Shown piece after piece: positions 32,344-44,109 of a DNA stretch of 64,000 bases. Positions within the stretch are counted from its first letter, which is position 1. Each line of letters starts with the position of its first letter. Location: contig NC_035433.2 of assembly GCF_002127325.2 (NCBI RefSeq), positions 95,632,723 to 95,696,722 on the forward strand, read 5' to 3'. A program made the translations under genes and the position numbers. Origin of the DNA: Helianthus annuus (taxonomy: Eukaryota; Streptophyta; Magnoliopsida; Asterales; Asteraceae). Below the pieces are notes generated by a model. It was given only the letters and a program-made list of their open reading frames with translations, was not told the origin of the DNA and ran no database searches.

Positions 32344-35300
32344 ATGGCTGAGGAATACTACAACACGTTTTTCAACGCGTTCACATCCGAACCGTCTGAG
32401 GTTACAAATGTTACACCAAAAACCATCACGAAGGCGATCAACGAAAACATCAAGCATGATAACTTTTATGGAACGCATTCAAAGCCACCAACTTTGGATA
32501 GCATTGAGGATTACACATGGTGGAAAGAACGGTTTATTAACTGGGCGAAAGCGTATGCCCATGAAAGCTGGTTCTGCCTGGAGTATGGATATGAAAGACC
32601 AAAAGATGATAAAGGCGAATATCTTTCCTTCAAGAAATTTTCAAGAGAAGATAAATCTGAATTTGGAGCTGAACAGAGAATGATAGCATTGATCCAGTCA
32701 GCAATCAAAAATGATATCTTTGCATTGCTAAATCATGATGGGTCATCTAAGTCTGTCTGGGAAGCTTTACGTGTTAAAGCTGGGGGGGGGGGGGAAACAG
32801 ATTAGAAAGAATAAAATTGCCTTACTGAAAAAAGAATTTGATCTGTTTGACAATATAAAAGGAGAGACAGTGAGACAAATGATAGAGAGATTCTGTCACC
32901 TTAAGATCGAACTTGAACGTTTTAAAATTGACAAAACAAGAGAGGAACTTATTGATAAAGTCATTGAAGCATTACCACGAGCTGATCAGTGGCAAACATT
33001 TGTTTTTATCTTAAAAAATGATGCTTCATATGATGAAATTTCTCTTGATTCTTTGTTTGAAAAGATTGAAAGTCATGATCTGGAGTTACAGAAACAAAGC
33101 AAGATGACTAGCTCTTCACATCAACAGAATGTTGGCTTGTACTACAAAGGCAGTGTACCTTCGGAGAAAGGCGTTGGTTCACCAAAAACAGCATTTAGTG
33201 GTGAAAAGATGAAAGAACCACCAACAACGTCAACAAGTCATCATTCTGGATATCATTCATCTTCAAAATCAAATTCTGATGAATCTGAAGAAATTCTGTG
33301 CAACTTTGCTCTTAAACTGAAGAATTCTCCCGCAATGAGCATCAATGCAGCTAAGCAGCAAATGAGTTTTCTTGCATCTGTTCTGGAGTCATATGAAGGT
33401 TTAGTAGCTGGAAAAATTGGAAACTCTGAATTGACCAAAGAAGACTACGACCAGATTGATCCAGAAAAGATGGAGCTCATTGACATCCGTTGGTGTTTAG
33501 CAAGTTGTATTCGCAGAGCTCAGAGGTATATGGAGATTACAGGGAAACAATCGCTTGGAGGTGCTTCAACAAAACTTGGATTCGACAAATCCAAAGTGAC
33601 CTGCTTCAGATGCAAGCAAAAGGGTCATTTCAAAAGAGAATGTAGAAATTCTGAAGTTGCTGAAGGAAATGAACGTCCTTTCAACGATGACTATTATCGA
33701 AAGGCGATTTACCATCGAAGCAGAGAAGAGCCAAAGTTGATTGAGGATAAACCGAAAGAAAAATCAAGAGCTTATGCTGTAATTTACGAGGATGAAGGTG
33801 ATGATTGGAGCTCGATTTGTCCAGAAGAAGATCGTTTGGAGAATGTTCGTAAAATAGCTCATGGGAGAGCTATGACAGAAGAAAGAAAGTTTGTTTTTGT
33901 TGCTGAGATTCAAGATGAAAACAAAGACAAAGACACTGCTGAAATCCGTGAAAAAAAAGTTGAGGTTAAAGAGAAAACTCGAGAAGAAGTTTTAAGTGAG
34001 AAAACTTACAGAGAAAGAAACATCGTACTGAACAGAATGGATGACATGCAGGAAGAATATGAGATTGCTGTCAGCAGTAAGAGATGGGATAAAAAGAGAG
34101 AATGCTACTTCAACAGAGAAGGAGAACCAGTAGTTCCAAAGAAAGATATAATCTTTGATGATGTTCTTCTCATAATTCCTTCAAGAGCTGAATATTATAG
34201 GAATGTGTTGAAAGATGATAGATATGCAAAAAGGCATGAGAAAGAGATCAGATATGCCATGCTATCGTGTCTGAGAAAAAGAGATGAAGAGAGAATGAAA
34301 AAGAATGTTGAAGAAATGGTGAATAATTTGAAGAAAGTTGCTGAAGAGGTTAAAACAGAAGTTGTTGAAGTTGAAGCTGTGAAGGAAATAAAAAATGAAG
34401 AAGTTGAGGTGAATGAAGAGGTTAAGAAAGCTGTTACTGAAGAACAGCAGATTGAAGAAGCGGTGAAGAAAGAAGAAAAAGAAGAAAAGAATGAGAAGCT
34501 AGAAGCTGGTGATGCTGATGATGAGGTCAGTGTTACAGAAAAGAAGCTAAATGATGCTGAGATGAAGCAGACAGAGGCAGCTAAAAACACCGAAGTGCCA
34601 ATCACTGAGGTAAATTCTGATTCTGAAAACATAAAATTGATTGATCAGTGCAAGAAATGCATGGAACTGTGAAGAGCTTGTACTGAAAAAGATGAGCAAT
34701 TCAGAACAAGAGATCTTGAATTCACAAAAATCGAAAACATTTTCAAAGAAAAATGCAAAGAGATGTTAGAAAAAGAAAAGGTTTTTAAAGAAAATAATGA
34801 AAAACTTTCAGAAAAATGTAACAAATTAGAGAAAGAAAATGAAGTTTTGAGAGAAAATGTTTTGAAAATGACAAATGAATGCGAACAGAAAGAAATTGCT
34901 TGTCAAGAAATGAAAAAGTAATATGACTCAATGAAAATATCATATCACATTACAAAAGAGTCATATGATAAAGTAAAAGACGAAATGAAATATGCTCAAT
35001 CAAGAATGAATTATCTTTCTGAAACAACCAAAGAGCTTAAACGAGTGTATGCTATAAAACAAGATGTTGTTAATTCCTATATTGAGGATGTTGCTAAGTT
35101 AAAGCGACAGATTGCTGATTTAGAACAGGATGACAACAAGTTAAAAAGTTATCACGTGTCGTCATATGTGCTTGAACGAATTTTCAATATAAAACTGGGT
35201 AATGGTGAGTCTGAGCAGAACAAGAAAGGCATTGGCTCAGAGTTTCATCAAGTTCCACCACCGGAAAAGTTTGCATTTTATGATGAGGAAAAAGTCGAAA

Positions 35301-36466
35301 AAGCTTTCAACATGGTAGACCAATTGCCAGACAACATTGACATAACATATTCCAAATCTGATGATTCTCATGATTCAGAGGTGGTAGGCAAAGTCGTTGA
35401 AAGTGTGTTGAAAGAAGAGTCTGTTGATACAGGTAAATCTGAATCACAGGATGAAGATGAAGGAAATTTTCATGATGGATATCTGAAAAACACACAATCC
35501 GAGAAAAATTTGAATGATGATTCAAAGGGATTGGTTTATACAATGATTGGATCAGACAAATTGTTCTTAGATGTTGTCTTCCCGATTCAGAATGTGATTT
35601 CAGAAAAGGTTGATAAATTTTTTAAAATGGTTGAGATTGAGAAGTCTGAGATTTCAAAGTTTGTGGGAAAGAGTCGTAAAGGTTCGTATAACAAACCTGG
35701 TTTCAAGAAGAAAAACATGAAGGCTGGGTTGGGATATAAGAAGAAACAGAACCGAAACAAAAATGAAACGCCAAATTATCAGGCAAAAATGAGTTTTGTT
35801 CAGGGAAACAGTTTAGCTGAAGAAAAAGAACTTAAAATTGGACGACAGTCTAATGCTGAGTTTGATGAACAAAAGAAAAAGCAACAACCACAGGTCAAAG
35901 ATGTGTCCATGAGAACATGTTTCAAATGTGATCAAAAAGGACATCTTGCACGCAAATGTCCAAATCTAAAACCTGTGAATGTTGACAAAAAGAAGATTGA
36001 TGTTGAGAAACAAAAATCTGAGAATGTGAGACAAAAGTCAACCAAATTTGATTCGAAACAAACTTGGAGGTACAATACAAACAAGTTTGTTTCAAATCAA
36101 AATTGGAAATCAAATCAGAACAGGTTTGACTCAAGACAAACCTAGAATTCTCACACACCCAGATTCAGAACAACACAAAGTTGGAAAACATCAGTTGATA
36201 TGACAAAACCCCAAGAGTTTTGGAAACCAAAGAATGTTGTTCAAAATCAAAGTGTTCAAAAAGATTCACATTTTTACAAACGAGGAACTCCAAAAGGTCA
36301 GACATGGTCTGTTAAGAAACATGTGACTTCGGCAAAAGATAAGAAAGCTGAAGTTAAAACTGAGAAAATTTTTGTGAAAAATGACAAAGAATTTCCAGCA
36401 TTGAATGAAAATTATTATGTTGAAATGCCTAAGGTTCAACAGACCTGTGCTAAATTGTTCAAGTAA
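32344..36466 (+). pseudogene. Giant Gag-like protein of element C (broken)
   Basis: About 1374 codons in one frame after a shift inside a run of 13 G (32782-32794), with stops at 34670, 34920 and 36143. N-terminus UBN2-like but far diverged from A and B (shared KPP, WWK/GWK and DIFALL/DIFILL blocks). Knuckle 1 at 33602-33643 (CFRCKQKGHFKREC) and knuckle 2 at 35918-35959 (CFKCDQKGHLARKC) are both canonical. Between them lie a long Glu/Lys/Val-rich probable coiled coil (about 33950-35140) and a PPP-containing segment. The C-terminus is basic, Asn/Gln/Lys-rich, with FPAL near the end, comparable to FPSL in A. 33-nt-scale repetition around GFDSxQxW occurs at 36040-36150. No enzyme domains. Confidence 0.75.
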
Positions 36467-36888
36467 TTAAGTTAGATGAATGTGCAGGTGCTCAAGAATA
36501 CCAAAGACTGTGAAAATGGAAACTAGAGCAGCCTGGCACATGGAGAGGAGGAAGAGGCTGCTGCTGGACCCTGTGTTGGTTGAAACAGGGAGTTTATGTG
36601 TTTTCTGTACATAAATAAACAATATTTCAAAAAATCCTAATAAAAATTGAAAAATTAAAAACCAAAAATATGTTTTTAGTTTGTTAAAATTTGAAAAACC
36701 AAAAATATGTCTGTTTTAATTTCTGTCTATAATAGAAAATTACAAAAATATATGTTGATTAAATACGCCGAAACCCTCACGGCTGAACAAACATGATTAC
36801 TTTCACCAGATTGAAAAACGGTTTTCAAACTATGAATGTCAATGTGTTGTAAATCATGGGGGTACTTTATGTTAGAGTTTGTGCTAAC
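36467..36888 (+). other. Post-gag non-coding region of C, up to the D insertion
   Basis: A+T-rich with repeated AAAACCAAAAATATG phrases; no protein is supported. It ends at CTAAC (36884-36888), the target site of element D. Confidence 0.6.
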
Positions 36889-37740
36889 TGTGACACCTGT
36901 GTCACCGCGACCATCAAACAAATACCAAGCCGATGAAATATTGTATTTCATACTTGGGATCTTGTATAAATATGTGTATGTTTTGCACATATCAATTATT
37001 GTTCAATTTCAAACTCTACATTGCTTTCTAGAGCATTATACGCAAACTGGTGCGTAAACGTACTCAGTTTAATGCGACAAATGCTCCGGAACATCAACAT
37101 ATACTCAACATACCCTAAATAACCTTTACATAACTTAGAAATAAGTTTTGAAGGCTTGGGTATAGCAAAAACAAGTTAATTCGCTTACAGGGACTAAACT
37201 TGACAAACTGCGAAAGTATGCCAATTTGAACTGTAACGAACATTCCGGAAAATGTTCATAAGTTAAACATACCCTAAATATCCTCTACATAGCTTAGAAA
37301 TAGGCTTTGAGGTGTTTGGTATGCTAAAACAAACTTTTGGATCATTCAGGGACTAAAAGTGTCAAAAAGTGCACAAGTTTGCACTTTCGCGCATAACTTA
37401 CGTTCTGAATACATCCGGACATCCAAAAATTTATGTAAGCATCCTTATATTATGCCTTAGTGTTGGGCATGAGAAAAATCCATTCGTCGCGTCATTTGGA
37501 TCGTCTTTCGCGCTTATGCGCATTCCGTCGTAATTAAGCGAACATCGCAATCGTACGGCCAAACGAACCGACATCCGAAATATTTTTGAGCATATTTCAT
37601 GTCCCCTACACTTTAACTTCATCTTAGAGCCTTGAAATGAGGTTAACGGGGCTTAAACGTGCCAAAAATGGGCCAAAATACGTGTTTCTGAAGTGCAGGG
37701 ACCAAAATTGTAAATTCTGATCTGGGAACCTTAGGCGGGG

Positions 37741-37769
37741 CGCGTAAGGATTTACCAAATCCTTACGCG
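37741..37769 (+). promoter_or_regulatory. Perfect hairpin upstream of the first TATA box, LTR D
   Basis: Arms 37741-37753 (CGCGTAAGGATTT) and 37757-37769 pair fully across a 3-base loop. GGGGCGCGT occurs on both sides. The 3' LTR copy is at 44962-44990. It lies about 205 bp before TATAAATA (37975). Confidence 0.65.
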
Positions 37770-39049
37770 GGGCGCGTGAGACTGTCAGACAGAAAAATCT
37801 TTGCATTTAATGCAGTTTGGCCTTTCGTTCGATCAAGGGGCAATGCCCTTTCACCCAATCAAAAGCCAAGGGCCAAGTTCTGACTTACCACAAGAATTTG
37901 ACAAGTGTACGCTCGAGATCGCGGCACGATATTCGATAAACGATCCTAACGGTTCCACTTTTCCTATAAATACCCCCCCCCCTTTGTTCCAAAAACCCAC
38001 AAAATCTGATCTTAAGGCTCTAAGTTTGAACCATTGTTCCATACCTGAGCTATTTGATCTAGATTAGCACTCGGGGACCTTCCGTAAGTCTTCTTTCGCT
38101 CTTTTATCGCTTTTCGAGTCCGAAAGTCAACATTTTGTTGACTTTCTGCATTGACCAGCTTATGGTCGATGCGAAGTTCATGGAACTTCATAACGTGAGC
38201 GTGATCACGATGGTTATAGTCCTTAGTGACTATACCTACTGATCACCACGTTAACTAGGCTCAGTGACGGGTCGTAGTTTCGGCCAAAATGTGCATTCTT
38301 GCATATTTTGTAACCAAACTACTCGTGAGCATCAAAGCCGTTTGTTTTGATGTCAAACCTGTTTTCTAAACTTAGTTAAGCATGTTCTAACATGCTTAGC
38401 TCGTCACTTTTAGTTTAGTGCTTATACAGGGTCGTAAGGTAAGCGATCTAAACCATCGCTTATACTTTCGAACCCGACCCATTTGGTCGATCTTTAGGAT
38501 CCGACCAAACACATTAGGTGACCATAGCTATAACCTTCCGAGGTTATACCTTGTGGTCACGATGTTAGGCGTTCCAGACGCGTTCTACGCGAACGACGCG
38601 TTAGGGTAGCCTAAGCTACCTAAACGGGTCATGATGGGGCGTAAGCACTTAGGTTAGGTTTCATTTTAGTATGTAGGCTTTGTTAAACCATATTACATGA
38701 GTCTCCATACTCGTTTGGTTTACGAACCCGCATACTATCCGACCCTCCGATTTTGGTCCGGTATATTAATATAGCTACCTATTAGGTGCCGTTTGATATC
38801 CCGTGACCTCTAGCATTATCTGGTTATTATACAAGGAATTCAAAGCAATCTCAGGTGAGTACATTGAACCCCTCTTTTACTGTTTTCCAAACTGTTTTGG
38901 GGTGAAACACATGTGCCTACTTGCTACTTTCATGCTTTCCGGTTTTCACATCATATACTGCTATGTTCGATAGTACATATATAGTACATGATTTCATTGT
39001 GTTTATGCTATGTATGCCCATTGTGTGCGTACTTAGTACATTGCTTTAC

Positions 39050-39545
39050 ATCACATTTCATGCTACGTACGCCCATTGTGTGCATACGTAGTACATTGTT
39101 TCACATTGCATATCTGTTGCATATGCTCATCCAGCATATGAACACATTATTCTACATTTTGAACCGTTGTACTCTACAATACATTTCATGCTACGTACGC
39201 CCATTGTGTGCATACGTAGCACATTGTTTCACATTGCATATCTGTTGCATATGCTCATCCAGCATATGAACACATTATTCTACATTTTGAACCGTTGTAC
39301 TCTACAATACATTTCATGCTACGTACGCCCATTGTGTGCATACGTAGTACATTGTTTCACATTGCATATCTGTTGCATATGCTCATCCAGCATATGAACA
39401 CAGTATACTACATTTTGAACCGTTGTACTCTACAATACATTTCATGCTACGTACGCCCATTGTGTGCATACGTAGTACATTGTTTCACATTGCATTTCTG
39501 TTGCATATGCTCATCCAGCATATGAACACATTACACTACATTTTG
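39050..39545 (+). repeat. 128-bp tandem repeats in LTR D
   Basis: About 3.5-4 units with a period of 128 bp. Each unit has two short hairpins: CTACGTA/TACGTAG around the CGCCCATTGTGTGCA stretch, and CATATGCT-CATCC-AGCATATG. The array lies just before the TATA-in-loop repeat. The same array is at 46271-46766 in the 3' LTR. Confidence 0.8.
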
Positions 39546-39754
39546 AACCGTTGTAACCATTTGACTATGTGAATCGTCTTACCCCTTTGTTTTCATGAAC
39601 CGTCTGTAACCATTGAACCGTGTAAACCAGTTGTATCCGTTGACATGATTTACAGTTGACAATAGACATTTGACTATACATAAACATTTCTGCCGTTGTT
39701 AAACATTTCATCTTGATGGTTTGGTTTGAGTAAATGATTAAGTAACGAGGCGTG

Positions 39755-39825
39755 TGTAATATGATACAAGCATGGTGGATACGCCGCTGGTACTTCCTAT
39801 ATATAAGTGTTTGTATGGTATTACA
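39755..39825 (+). promoter_or_regulatory. TATA-in-loop inverted repeat, LTR D (5' copy)
   Basis: Arms 39755-39772 and 39808-39825 form 15 standard pairs and two G-T pairs of 18. The centre, including GGATACGCCGCTGGTACTTC and TATATATAAG, is nearly identical to that of E and I. The 3' LTR copy has arms at 46976-46993 and 47029-47046. Confidence 0.65.
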
Positions 39826-40397
39826 TATCGTAGCGTTATTTGAATCATTTCAATTCAAGACATATGACATTTTATACAAACAACACACTTTTCACGAGAC
39901 ATTGTTTTACAAACGACTTATCTTATACAAACTCATTTTTACATGGTTATCCGTTTAACCATACAGTGTTCTCATATTTATACATATCATTTGATCTTAC
40001 CGTTTTTCAAATGATTTACAAGACAAAGCAAAATACGAGGTTCATGACTAAACATTTTCTCAAACTCAAGTCATGAATTCCGTTTTCACAAAGCCAATGT
40101 ATCTCACAGGCATTTTTATGCTGACGTACCTATTTTCACATGTGTTTTCAGGAGATGATGCATAGGACTTATCAAGACATACTTAGGCGGACCTGTGCCT
40201 TAGTGACTTAAAACGAGACAAGAACTAGTTAATTTATGTTATGTACACTTTGATTCTTGTTCAGACAATGTAAACTTTCATGTTTGATTTATAAAACGAA
40301 ACTTCATTTGCCATGGATTTGAAACAATTGATTCTGTTACAACACTCCCCGACGATTCCGCCACGTTTTGTATGTTCTACGTGGTCGGGGTGTGACA

Positions 40398-41031
40398 GAA
40401 AAGATGGCATCAGAGCCAATGGTTATAGGGAATTAGGTTATTAGTAATGCTTTGACCTAGTCTATAACCTTCCTAGGAACCTAACGCGAGTTTACTTGCG
40501 TTTAGTCACAAAACAATACCGTCACCTACCCTTAGGCGACGACCACAACAAGAACATAAATTTCAAAACCGCCTTGAAAGCTAATCATCTGTTCTAGGAT
40601 GATTGATTACTAGGTTTTGAACCCTCTATTGTAAGGTTTTGAACCCTTTGTTATAAGGTTTTGAACCCCTTTGAATTTTCAAAACTCCCGTCAAAGTTTT
40701 GGGTCCTAAATAGTGTGAACACGTGCGAACTGGAAGGGTGAATGCCTGTACCCTGGGTTTTCTGTCTAAGGTTAGAGTGTTCGTACAAATCCACATAATC
40801 GGACCAGTCACTCTTACCTGGGAACTCTTGGGGTGAGTGTCCACTTATAGGCGAGCATGTCTTCGCGATACACTATGAGGATCTATTTGCTTTGATTCAG
40901 CCCTGGTGTTGTTTGTTTGCTTCATGATTCAAACAAGTGACCATCAACCGTGATTATGGTCAGTGATTGTAACATCCTATTCTTACCCAATACCATTTTA
41001 TTTGTTTCCTTTCATGTTTTCCTCTTTTAGA
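40398..41031 (+). other. Leader of element D
   Basis: Primer-site-like TGGCATCAGAGCC at 40403-40415, then about 615 bp of non-coding leader alike to 18042-18600 of E (phrase TTATAGGGAATTAGGTTATT in both). TTTTAG directly before the gag ATG could be a splice acceptor. Confidence 0.65.
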
Positions 41032-42138
41032 ATGCCTCCTCGACGCGAACACCAGATAGCAACTGCCGAGCTGGCAGAAATTATTGCGCAGCAGATGGCT
41101 GCTCAATTCCCAAATCTCTTTGCTCAATGGAACCAAGCCAACAACAACAACAATGGTACATGCAATTTCAAGAACTTTAACTCGGCTAAACCACTCAAGT
41201 TTAGTGGTTCTGAGGGAGCAACTGGGCTTCTCCAATGGTTCGAGAGCATCAAGAATACCTTTCGCCACGTGCAGTGTCCGGAAAATCGCAAGGTCGAGTT
41301 TTCTTGGAGTGTGTTTCAGAAGAGGGCTCTTACATGGTGGAACGGGGTAATGAGAGACCGTGGTGCAGATGTTGCTCTAGCACAAACATGGGCTGAACTG
41401 AGAGCACTTATGATGAGAGAGTTTTGTCCTCGTCATGAACAACGAGCGTTGGAGAAGGAGTTTGATGATTTGAAACAAGATAGTGGCGAACACAGGGCAT
41501 ATACTGATAGGTTTGAGGAGTTGAGTCTACTTTGCCCGACTATGGTCGCCCCACTCGACAAGGCTATCGAAAGGTACATCGACGGCCTGCCTGACTCGGT
41601 ACAAGACATTGTCACTGGTAGCAACCCTACCACACTCCGTCAGGCCATTGAGCTATCTGCAACCTTGACTGAATCGCAGATCAGAAAGCATAAACTTTTT
41701 CGAAAAGGTAACAAGAAATCGGCCGGGGAATCGAACCCAATCGAGGAATCAAAGACCATGGATGAACAGACTGAATCTCCTAAGAAGTCAAGGAAGCGAA
41801 AGGCTTCTCAGAACTTCGCCGTGGTCGCTCACAATGGTCAAGCCGTCCCCAACCAACCAGCTCAACCCCCTGCTAGAAAACCATACAATGGAACTGCACC
41901 CTTATGCAACCAATGTAGCCTCCATCATCACGCCAATTTACAGTGCCGCAAATGCCAAACTTGTGGACTCATAGGCCATACAACAAGAATCTACCCAGCT
42001 GCAGCTGCACCAAACCAAGCTGGCAACAATCCCGCTCAAGGTCGTTTCCTACCAGGTTCTTGTTTCAACTGTGGCGAGATGGGTCATTTCCGAAGAAATT
42101 GCCCAAAGCTTGCTAATGCAAATCCAGCACAAGGATGA
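41032..42138 (+). CDS. Gag of element D (intact, 368 residues)
   Basis: An unbroken Ty3/Gypsy Gag that would build virus-like particles and bind the element's RNA in the cytoplasm. I take ATG 41032 (MPPRRE), the usual Gypsy Gag opening, over the in-frame ATG at 40963. Residues ~55-200 form the capsid (Retrotrans_gag) region with FSGSEGATGLLQWFE, ALTWWNGV and YIDGLP. A basic KKSRKRK segment follows, then three Cys/His clusters: CNQCSLHHHANLQC (from 41905), CQTCGLIGHTTRIY (last cysteine replaced by tyrosine) and the canonical CFNCGEMGHFRRNC (42061-42102). It stops soon after, with no protease fused. The intact frame fits recent activity, with pol supplied in trans. Confidence 0.85.
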   Translation: MPPRREHQIATAELAEIIAQQMAAQFPNLFAQWNQANNNNNGTCNFKNFNSAKPLKFSGSEGATGLLQWFESIKNTFRHVQCPENRKVEFSWSVFQKRALTWWNGVMRDRGADVALAQTWAELRALMMREFCPRHEQRALEKEFDDLKQDSGEHRAYTDRFEELSLLCPTMVAPLDKAIERYIDGLPDSVQDIVTGSNPTTLRQAIELSATLTESQIRKHKLFRKGNKKSAGESNPIEESKTMDEQTESPKKSRKRKASQNFAVVAHNGQAVPNQPAQPPARKPYNGTAPLCNQCSLHHHANLQCRKCQTCGLIGHTTRIYPAAAAPNQAGNNPAQGRFLPGSCFNCGEMGHFRRNCPKLANANPAQG

Positions 42139-43200
42139 TCACCCGACTGACTAGAAGACAACATCGTTTAGAAATAATCATATGTATTAAGTTTCTTTTG
42201 TTGTCAAGATCCAAGGAACAGTTGATATCGTTGTTTATAAATAAATCTTTCATTTACATTGCAATGTATTTCGATGGTTGCATGTATAAACGACATATCC
42301 CTTGCAATACCGACAATCAAGGAACCGTATTCCTTGAAGAACAAACTACCCCCAAAATTCTCCCATTCTATAATCGCTTGCGTCTTCCACGGAATTCCTA
42401 AGTACCCGTTTATTCTAAGGAAACGAAGTACAAGGCGCAGGTTACAACACAAGACGAATACCCAAGGTACCACTATAAATCCTTAATAGGGTACCTAGGA
42501 ATTTCCCGTAAGTCTTTAATTGTTGTATACCTTCATTCGAATGTGGTGATTCCTTGTAATCAAAAATCGAATTTTGGGAGATCTTTCTATCTTCTCAGAT
42601 AGATTCCAGTGAACCTTGAGATCCGTCGACAGGTTTCCATATCCGTATTCAATCGATAACAAGTTAATAACAAATTATGATCAAATTAAACAATTATGTG
42701 ACCATGTGCTTATGTGTTTCCTTATGTATTATTGTGTGATCCAAATTATGTTATCCAAATCTTCGTAGAATCTTACATATCCGTGTACAAGAGATTCATA
42801 GTAGGATGCCCAAAGGTATTACTTAAAATCCTCAATGGACTTCTATGTTATAGTTAAGTCCCTCGGATTATAAAGTACTACTTCATAATTAGACCCCTTG
42901 AGTGGTCTAGCTAAACAGATTCATCCAAAAAACTGGTTAGGGATATCATGTGATGATATAGCTGAAAGGACTCCTTGGTGGCCTAACCAAGAGGATCCCC
43001 TGTCGATCTAATTAAAAGGAACCGATGGAAGTCTAGTCACCCTCGTCACAAGTTTGATATCCTTCCCCAAAACATTACAAAACAAACTGTGCGGACTGTG
43101 CAAGGGATTACGTAATTATGGATGCATACATAATTATGGAATTTAGTGCACAGAAATCACAGCAAGTTCTGTCATGTGTCTAGAGATAACCCTATTCATT
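42139..43200 (+). other. Conserved post-gag non-coding block of element D
   Basis: No protein is supported. 42690-43190 is alike to 19265-19830 of E, with repeated GATC/GGTCTA-(G)TTAA phrases and a hairpin at 43098-43151. In full-length Gypsy elements pol would lie here, so the kept sequence is unlikely to be just remnant coding sequence. Confidence 0.6.
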
Positions 43201-44010
43201 TCCAATTCTGATGAAGCATCCGTTGAGGAAAAATGAACTAGCTATTCATTTTTTGCTTCTGAAGAATATCCGTTGAGGAAATGAATATCCGTTTATCCTT
43301 CATTTCCAAATCTGAAGAATACCCGTCGAGGAAGATGACCCCGTTTATTCATTTTCGTTTCTGAAGATTATCCGTTGAGGAAATGAATATCCGTTGTGTA
43401 ATACTTCATTTCCAACTCTGAGGAAGCAACCGTTGAAGATGACTCCGTTAGTTCATTTTCGTTTCTGAAGATTATCCGTTGAGGAAATGAATATCCGTTG
43501 TGTAATCCTTCATTTCCAACTCTGAGGAAGCAACCATTGAAGATGACTCCGTTAGCTCATTTTCGTTTCTGAAGATTTATCCGTTGAGGAAATGAATATC
43601 CGTTGTGTAATCCTTCATTTCCAACTCTGAGGAAGCAACCGTTGAAGATGACTCCGTTAGTTCATTTTCGTTTCTGAAGATTATCCGTTGAGGAAATGAA
43701 TATCCGTTGTGTAATACTTCATTTCCAACTCTGAGGAAGCAACCGTTGAAGATGACCCCGTTTGTTCATTTTCGTTTCTGAAGATTATCCGTTGAGGAAA
43801 TGAATATCCGTTGTGTAATCCTTCATTTCCAACTCTGAGGAAGCAACCGTCGAAGATGACTCCGTTTGTTCATTTTCGTTTCTGAAGATTATCCGTTGAG
43901 GAAATGAATATCCGTTGTGTAACCTTCATTTCCAATTATGATGAAGCAACCATTGAAAATGACCCGTCTGTTCATTTTCGTTTCGGAAGAATGACCATTA
44001 AGGAAATGAC
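43200..44010 (+). repeat. ~104-bp tandem repeats before the D polypurine tract
   Basis: Starts of TCCGTTGAGG fall at 43371, 43475, 43580, 43684, 43788 and 43892, a period of 104-105 bp, with degenerate half-units on both sides. Unit phrases are TTCATTTCCAACTCTGAGGA and CATTTTCGTTTCTGAAGA. Not present in E. Confidence 0.85.
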
Positions 44011-44074
44011 AAGATATTGCCTTACATATCACTGGTGGTTATTTGGCAAATTCACAAATAGACTCCTACGAATA

Positions 44075-44109
44075 AATTTCGGGACGAAATTTCCTAAAGT
44101 AGGGGAGAC
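44075..44109 (+). other. Pre-polypurine stem-loop and polypurine tract of element D
   Basis: AATTTCGGGACGAAATT makes a 7-bp stem with loop GGA; the tract AAAGTAGGGGAGAC (44096-44109) abuts the LTR. E has the same, with loop AGA, at about 20127-20161. Confidence 0.8.

Larger units (their letters stand above)
36889..40397 (+). mobile_element. 5' LTR of element D
   Basis: Starts TGTGACACC and ends GGTGTGACA. Landmarks: perfect hairpin at 37741-37769; TATAAATA at 37975 followed by a C-run; GTAAGT at 38085; 128-bp tandem repeats at about 39050-39545; TATA-in-loop inverted repeat at 39755-39825; TTTTCAG ending 40151. Related to LTR E over most of its length but well diverged. Short open frames repeated here and in the 3' LTR come from the tandem repeats. 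Confidence 0.9.

Noticed and set aside
38988..39525. Overlapping 76-93-codon frames in the D LTRs
   Set aside because: They are generated by 128-bp tandem repeats inside an LTR and recur identically at 46209-46746.
43200..44010. Regular repeats resembling a CRISPR array
   Set aside because: Units are ~104 bp and repeat in full without unique spacers; the context is a plant retrotransposon.
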